DNA from: CALLVF01 sp964632205
Lineage (GTDB): Bacteria > Patescibacteriota > Microgenomatia > UBA1406 > GWC2-37-13
NCBI GenBank assembly: GCA_964632205.1
Contig: CAZWBE010000002.1
Location: 40,952 to 104,951, forward strand
Reading direction: 5' to 3'
Length of the DNA stretch: 64,000 nucleotides
Shown: one piece after another, positions 60,129 to 64,000 of the stretch
Position numbering within the stretch: the first letter of the stretch is position 1
Layout of the letters: the number at the start of each line of letters is the position of its first letter
Translations under genes and position numbers: made by a program
The notes under the pieces: generated by a model
The model's database searches: none
The model's input: the letters and a program-made list of their open reading frames with translations, nothing else
What the model was told of the DNA's origin: nothing

Positions 60129-61379
60129 TTATGGGAAAGAAATTTTTTCTCTTCCTACCAAAGATTGAAGTATTTTCGGAATGACAACAGAGCCATCTTT
60201 TTGTTGATAGTTTTCCAAGATAGCAATTAATATTCGGGGTGAAGCAATGGCTGTGTTGTTTAAAGAAAAGCAATATTCAACCGAACCGTCTTTTTTTCGA
60301 TACTTGATGTTTAATCTTCTAGTTTGAAATTCACCCATAATTGAGTTTGACATTGTTTCTCCGTAATTATTCCTTGATGGCATCCAAACTTCGGTGTCAT
60401 ATTTAAAAATTTGCGGTTCACCCATCTCTCCAGTGCACAGAATTACTCGTCGATAAGGAAGTTCTAACTCTTCCAATATTTCTTCACAATTTCTTTGCAG
60501 CTCTTCATGAAGTTTCCGTGCCTCATTTAAATCATTTTTAGCAATAATTACTTGTTCAACCTTCCAAAACTCGTGAAGGCGATAAAGACCTTTTGTGTCT
60601 TTACCGTGTGCACCAGCCTCTTTTCGAAAACAGGGGGAAATAGCGACAAATTTTTTCGGGAGTTCGTTCTCTTTTAAAATTTCTTCACTATAATAAGCGG
60701 TTACGGGCTGTTCAGCCGTTCCGGCTAAAAAAGTGCCATCATCATTTAATTGATAAACATCTTGTCGACCCCAAGGTAACTGACCACTACCAAATAGAGC
60801 CATTTCTTTGACGATTGCCGGCGCAATTATTGGAATATAACCTTTTTTGACTAATTTTTGGAAGGCGTAAAAAATTAAGGATAAATGAAGTAATGCGCCT
60901 GCATTTTTTAAAAAATATCCTCGAAAGCCGGAAACTTTTGCTCCTCGTTTAAAGTCAACAATATCAAGTTTTTCACCCAACTCAATATGAGATTTTGGTG
61001 AAAAATCAAAGTGAGGAATCTTACCCCACCGTTTAACTTCTTTATTTGAGGAGGGGTCTATTCCTATTGGGACCTCATCGAGTGGAATATTGGGAACAAA
61101 AGAGATAAGAATATTTAATTGTTTTTGAATATTTTTTAGTTCTTCCTCCAATCTTCTTAGCTCACTTTTTATCTTTTTACCTTGATCAATAGTTTTTGGA
61201 GATGGTTTTAGTTTACTAATCTTATTTCTTTCCTGCCGTAGAGATTGAATTTTTTGGATTAAAACACGGCGATTTTCATCCAATTGAATAATTTTATCAA
61301 CATTAACTTCTCGCTTTTTATTCTTTGCCGCGGCTAAAATTTTTTCTTTATTAATGCGGATAAAATCTAAAGATAGCAT
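60129..61379 (-). CDS. serS: Seryl-tRNA synthetase
   Basis: This 416-residue protein has the N-terminal antiparallel coiled-coil (about 28-95) that reads the tRNA-Ser long arm. The class II core includes LAGTAEQPVTAYYSEEIL, SPCFRKEAGAHGKDTKGLYRLHEFWKVEQ (motif 2) and NNTAIASPRILIAILENYQ (motif 3). It charges tRNA-Ser with serine. Length is normal. An extended -10 (TGCTATAAT on the minus strand) ends about 9 bases before the ATG. Confidence 0.97.
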   Translation of the reverse strand: MLSLDFIRINKEKILAAAKNKKREVNVDKIIQLDENRRVLIQKIQSLRQERNKISKLKPSPKTIDQGKKIKSELRRLEEELKNIQKQLNILISFVPNIPLDEVPIGIDPSSNKEVKRWGKIPHFDFSPKSHIELGEKLDIVDFKRGAKVSGFRGYFLKNAGALLHLSLIFYAFQKLVKKGYIPIIAPAIVKEMALFGSGQLPWGRQDVYQLNDDGTFLAGTAEQPVTAYYSEEILKENELPKKFVAISPCFRKEAGAHGKDTKGLYRLHEFWKVEQVIIAKNDLNEARKLHEELQRNCEEILEELELPYRRVILCTGEMGEPQIFKYDTEVWMPSRNNYGETMSNSIMGEFQTRRLNIKYRKKDGSVEYCFSLNNTAIASPRILIAILENYQQKDGSVVIPKILQSLVGREKISFP

Positions 61380-61388
61380 AATTAGTTA

Positions 61389-61397
61389 ATTATAGCA
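61389..61397 (-). promoter_or_regulatory. Extended -10 promoter of serS
   Basis: TGCTATAAT on the minus strand ends 9 bases before the serS ATG, so a leader of about 2 bases is expected. The -35 is not evident. Confidence 0.5.
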
Positions 61398-61914
61398 GAT
61401 GTTAAATTAGCTCTTTAAGTTTAATTTATAATTGATTAAACAACATTAAAATAATCGTCAAAAATAAATTTATGATTAGCTTAGGTATTTTTAAGATTAA
61501 CTAGGTTAATTAGGAATTTCATTTTTTCTACTAAATTTGTGAAATTTTTTAAATGTTGACTCTCTTTTTTATTTACCTCGGTTTATTTATTGACAAAAGG
61601 GATTTAAAACCACCATAATCGGTAAGAGTTTGTCATCTTCTTTAGTCGCTATAAAATCTTGTTTTGAATGGAGAATTTTCAGGAAAGGTTTTTTCTAATT
61701 CTTTTCTAATTCTTTTGGTCTTTTCTCTACCTTAACCTCGTTTAATGTCAAAATTTTAATTATTTATTTTTTAAAACTTTTCCTAGCGGTTATAACTTTT
61801 TTTAGTGTTGCTGTAGTATTAACACCCCTTAATATTTTTTTCATTCTTAAGATTATATCTTTTGATATAGAAAATTATACTTGATTTTTTATCCTGAGGA
61901 ACTAAAATATACTT

Positions 61915-61920
61915 TATAAT
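61915..61920 (+). promoter_or_regulatory. -10 box upstream of the nucleotidyltransferase leader
   Basis: TATAAT at 61915-61920. Initiation near 61927 would start a leader of about 110 bases that opens with a hairpin. The -35 is weak. Confidence 0.5.
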
Positions 61921-61928
61921 AACTTGCC

Positions 61929-61953
61929 CGACCAGTAAAGGTCGAGTTTTTTT
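61929..61953 (+). terminator. First terminator-like hairpin in the nucleotidyltransferase leader
   Basis: CGACC (61929-61933) pairs with GGTCG (61940-61944) around a 6-base loop, followed by AG and seven T. It lies directly after the predicted transcription start. Confidence 0.6.
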
Positions 61954-61957
61954 ATTA

Positions 61958-62002
61958 ATGGAGATTAAAATTAAAAAATTTAGAGGTTTTTTATATCCAT
62001 AA
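61958..62002 (+). CDS. Possible 14-residue leader peptide
   Basis: An ATG-started frame of 14 codons (MEIKIKKFRGFLYP) lies between the two terminator-like hairpins. Position alone suggests a leader peptide. There is no ribosome-binding site and the composition is unremarkable, so chance occurrence is quite possible. Confidence 0.2.
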   Translation: MEIKIKKFRGFLYP

Positions 62003-62006
62003 AGCG

Positions 62007-62031
62007 TCCCGCTGAGAAGGCGGGATTTTTT
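62007..62031 (+). terminator. Second terminator-like hairpin, directly before the nucleotidyltransferase gene
   Basis: TCCCGC (62007-62012) pairs with GCGGGA (62020-62025) around a 7-base loop, followed by six T. The ATG at 62038 is only 6 bases after the T-run, as at rplC. Confidence 0.75.
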
Positions 62032-62037
62032 GATTAT

Positions 62038-63303
62038 ATGAGAGGAATTGAGCAGGGATATTCACCAGAAACTGTTTTTTATTACTTAGATAGAATTAAT
62101 ACGCATTTAGATAATTTGACTAACTCAGGGATTTTGGAAGAACCAGTTATTCTTTCTGGATCAGCTGTTTTTTTATATGAATTAGCATACGGGCAAGTTA
62201 AAAATGGTGGAGGTATAAGAATTCCTACAGATTTAGATCTAGTTTTAACTGACGAAGATTTTTTAAGGATAATGGAAAGAGATATTTTAGGTTTAAAATT
62301 GCAAGAAAACGTAAGGGTTACTAAATGGGGAATGGAATATCATAATTTGCTTTTAGAAGGTAGTGGAGAATTTCCGTGTGATGTAATGAATACTTTGAAT
62401 ACATTATATCCTCGCGGCGATCCACTTTTATCAGGAGAGCTATACACTTTTCCTGATTTTAGTCAATTTCCCAATTTAACAAGACAAATAAGTTTACATG
62501 GAAGAAAGTATAGACTGGCATCCCCGGGATATATTTTGTTTTATAAAATAACTCAAAGGAGAGACGGAGTTTCTGATAATGGAACGGTAAAACAAGATTT
62601 AGAAGACATCAGAAGAATTTTATCGTTAGGAATAATTGATCCAGAAATACTTAATAACGAGTTTTACATTCTTACCTACGGTGATGATGGTTTGAGAGAG
62701 AAAATTATACGACAAATTAATACTATTGGGGGATGCTCGATTCCCTATTTAGACATACCAAAGCCTGAAATTAGTTATGAGGAACAAATAAAAGGGTTAA
62801 GGGATTTTTCACATACTTTAAATCGAGTATTTGGAAAAGAAAATTGGTGTTATTCTAATGGCACTGCTTTAGCAATCTATGCTTATTTAAAAGGCTATGA
62901 AAGAAGAATAACTGATATTGATGTTTTTTTAACGGAGGGCGAGGTTGATGAAATCTTTCCTAAAATTTTTTTTAATATCCCTTTTGGAAGAGTTAGGTTA
63001 GTTAGAGAACCTTTAAATATTCATGGAATTGCTTACTTGGCTCCTCAATTAAAAGGACGAGTATTTTTATTAGGTGGGTATCCTATTGATGTTGATATAA
63101 TTTCCCGATCAGAAATGATTAAACTTGGTGATGGGGAAGTCATGACTATCAAGGGAAGCACAGTAAAAGAAAGTATGCGAGAAATCGTTGACATGCCAGT
63201 TATGGATTTAGAATTAATAAGAGCAATTAAAAAATTTTCTTTAAGACCGCCTCCAAAAACCGATCCTAGTGATTTAAAATTAATTGATCAATTAAACAGT
63301 TAG
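62038..63303 (+). CDS. Tandem-duplicated nucleotidyltransferase-fold protein
   Basis: This 421-residue protein holds two nucleotidyltransferase-like domains. Domain 1 has SGSAVF (40-45), D65-L-D67 and a third acidic residue D115 in FPCDV. Domain 2 has SNGTALA (273-279), D293-I-D295 and D351-V-D353 (YPIDVDII). Both keep the GS/GT plus DxD plus distal Asp pattern needed for nucleotide transfer, reminiscent of the AbiEii/MNT superfamily. No family name can be assigned. The gene lies 15 bases ahead of an alarmone-hydrolase-like gene and behind two terminator-like hairpins. Confidence 0.6.
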   Translation: MRGIEQGYSPETVFYYLDRINTHLDNLTNSGILEEPVILSGSAVFLYELAYGQVKNGGGIRIPTDLDLVLTDEDFLRIMERDILGLKLQENVRVTKWGMEYHNLLLEGSGEFPCDVMNTLNTLYPRGDPLLSGELYTFPDFSQFPNLTRQISLHGRKYRLASPGYILFYKITQRRDGVSDNGTVKQDLEDIRRILSLGIIDPEILNNEFYILTYGDDGLREKIIRQINTIGGCSIPYLDIPKPEISYEEQIKGLRDFSHTLNRVFGKENWCYSNGTALAIYAYLKGYERRITDIDVFLTEGEVDEIFPKIFFNIPFGRVRLVREPLNIHGIAYLAPQLKGRVFLLGGYPIDVDIISRSEMIKLGDGEVMTIKGSTVKESMREIVDMPVMDLELIRAIKKFSLRPPPKTDPSDLKLIDQLNS

Positions 63304-63318
63304 ATGGTTTAATAATAA

Positions 63319-63918
63319 ATGATAGATTATCGATTATTTAAAAAAGCAGTTGATTTAGCAAGAAGATATTATAAAAACAAAACTGATGGCTCAGGGACAT
63401 TAATTTTTGATCACTGTTTTAGAGTGGCAATAAAATTAAAGCAAATTGTTGAAGAAACTGAATTAGAAAAAAAAGAAAAAGAAAGTATTATTATCGCAGG
63501 ATTATTTCATGATTTAATTGAGGATACATCAATTTCAAAGGATGAAATATTGTTTTTTGGGGAAAATGTTTTGGACTATACAAAGCAAATGACCCTTAAT
63601 TTTAAAAATGGGATTAAAAATGCAGTAAAACCACTTTATAACGTTGATGATGAAGTTTTTTTAATTAAGCTAACCGATATTTTTGATAATGTCAGTAAGT
63701 CTTTTTTTATGATAAGAAAAAATGGATTGGGTTGGTATTATGATTTTTTTCTACCTCTTCTTGGTGAGTACAAAATTTTAATAGAACACAGAAGAAAAAA
63801 TCTAAAAAATAATAAATTAAAAAAAATAATTTACAGTTTCTCTAAACAAGTTTTGGACAAGATAAAAGAACTTAATAAATTTATAAATCTAAATAAAGAA
63901 TTAAGAATTTGTGAATAA
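63319..63918 (+). CDS. HD-domain hydrolase, SpoT/small alarmone hydrolase-like
   Basis: This 199-residue protein matches the (p)ppGpp hydrolase HD pattern: H32 (FDHCFRVA), H64-D65 and E68-D69 (GLFHDLIEDT), then D120 and N124 in IKLTDIFDN. These align with the metal and substrate residues of Rel/SpoT HD domains. There is no synthetase, TGS or ACT domain. It would cleave ppGpp-like nucleotides, or related ones, and lies in the same direction as the nucleotidyltransferase gene. Its last 18 bases overlap the convergent minus-strand gene. Confidence 0.8.
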   Translation: MIDYRLFKKAVDLARRYYKNKTDGSGTLIFDHCFRVAIKLKQIVEETELEKKEKESIIIAGLFHDLIEDTSISKDEILFFGENVLDYTKQMTLNFKNGIKNAVKPLYNVDDEVFLIKLTDIFDNVSKSFFMIRKNGLGWYYDFFLPLLGEYKILIEHRRKNLKNNKLKKIIYSFSKQVLDKIKELNKFINLNKELRICE

Positions 63919-64000
63919 GATTAAAGGTATTTCCATCTCATTATTAGTTAACCCTCCATGATGGCCATAAAATTTTTGCTCAAATCGACCCTTTTGATAC
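63901..64000 (-). CDS. C-terminal end of a gene, possibly alkaline-phosphatase superfamily (cut by window)
   Basis: The last 32 codons of a minus-strand gene are visible, ending with TAA at 63901-63903. The tail contains FYGHHGGLTNNEMEIPLIL, resembling the C-terminal HGGLT-x-EEM-x-x-PL motif of PglZ/type-I phosphodiesterase-like alkaline-phosphatase-superfamily proteins. Only this tail is available, so the assignment is tentative. Confidence 0.45.
   Translation of the reverse strand, partial: YQKGRFEQKFYGHHGGLTNNEMEIPLILFTNS

Larger units (their letters stand above)
61380..62037. other. 658-base intergenic region, AT-rich, with structured 3' end
   Basis: The first 500 bases are low-complexity AT-rich sequence with a short direct repeat (TTTTCTAATTC, twice, near 61692-61715). 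I found no tRNA or coding frame of note. The last 120 bases carry a TATAAT box, two terminator-like hairpins and a 14-codon frame, described separately. Confidence 0.5.

Noticed and set aside
61380..61900. Replication origin in the long AT-rich gap
   Set aside because: No DnaA-box cluster, dnaA or dnaN gene seen; AT-richness alone is not evidence.
1..64000. Recoded TGA (as in Gracilibacteria/Absconditabacteria)
   Set aside because: TGA acts as a stop in many genes at the expected C-terminus, for example rpmJ and the UXS-like epimerase.
1..64000. CRISPR array next to the Cas4-like gene
   Set aside because: No regularly spaced repeats were found near 5.4 kb or elsewhere by eye.

Overview
The window comes from a bacterium with a low G+C, AT-rich genome and the standard stop code: TGA ends many genes, including rpmJ and the UXS-like epimerase. 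Several features point to the Candidate Phyla Radiation (Patescibacteria), most probably a Microgenomates-like lineage. There is no rpmD (uL30) between rpsE and rplO. Many housekeeping proteins are trimmed (L15, triosephosphate isomerase, RecO, MiaB). DUF4012, VanW, sortase, baseplate-J-like and PilN/PilO genes typical of that group are present. Shine-Dalgarno sequences are rare. The phylum call is inference from gene content; no rRNA gene is present to settle it.

Layout. 1-5.3 kb (minus strand) holds nucleotide-sugar genes: a truncated dolichyl-phosphate-mannose-synthase-like glycosyltransferase, a UDP-glucuronate decarboxylase-like epimerase, UDP-glucose dehydrogenase, RmlD, RmlB and a MazG-like pyrophosphohydrolase. 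5.4-7 kb holds a stand-alone Cas4-like nuclease and a HAD-like protein. 7-10 kb holds MiaB, RNase H, a WecA/MraY-type transferase and a small membrane protein, followed by tRNA-Gln(CUG). 10.4-17.3 kb (minus) holds two membrane glycosyltransferases, a UvrD-type helicase fused to an Fe-S nuclease, and a DUF1189-like membrane protein.

17.4-35.5 kb (plus) is one long translation cluster: tuf, rpsJ, the S10/spc/alpha ribosomal proteins, secY, rpmG, an adenylate kinase fusion, map, infA, rpmJ, rpoA, rplQ, rplM and rpsI. 35.5-42.7 kb is a surface-polysaccharide block (three glycosyltransferases, a mannose-1-phosphate guanylyltransferase, an undecaprenyl-phosphate sugar transferase, DUF4012). 42.7-49 kb holds recO, glyS, rpsT, pilN/pilO and surface proteins, one with an LPETG motif. 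49-60 kb holds tpiA, a second UvrD helicase, an acetyltransferase, VanW, an anchored solute-binding protein, a baseplate-J-like protein, sortase and PBP1A. The end holds serS, a 658-base gap, a two-domain nucleotidyltransferase, a SpoT-type HD hydrolase and a truncated minus-strand gene.

How it fits together. The sugar-nucleotide enzymes supply UDP-GlcA/UDP-pentose, dTDP-deoxyhexose and GDP-mannose. The WecA-like and WcaJ-like enzymes prime lipid carriers, the GT2/GT4/GT39-type enzymes extend or transfer sugars, and sortase, PBP1A and VanW act at the wall.

The most notable signals are regulatory: a nearly perfectly symmetric divergent promoter between tuf and the DUF1189-like gene; a promoter plus terminator/antiterminator leader between rpsJ and rplC; terminator-like hairpins in front of tuf and the nucleotidyltransferase gene; and repeated -10 boxes placed 6-7 nt before ATG, which predicts many leaderless mRNAs. 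Protein-level oddities are the adenylate kinase-UPF0200-like fusion, an L15 lacking its C-terminal half, relocated rpsS, and the nucleotidyltransferase/alarmone-hydrolase-like pair.
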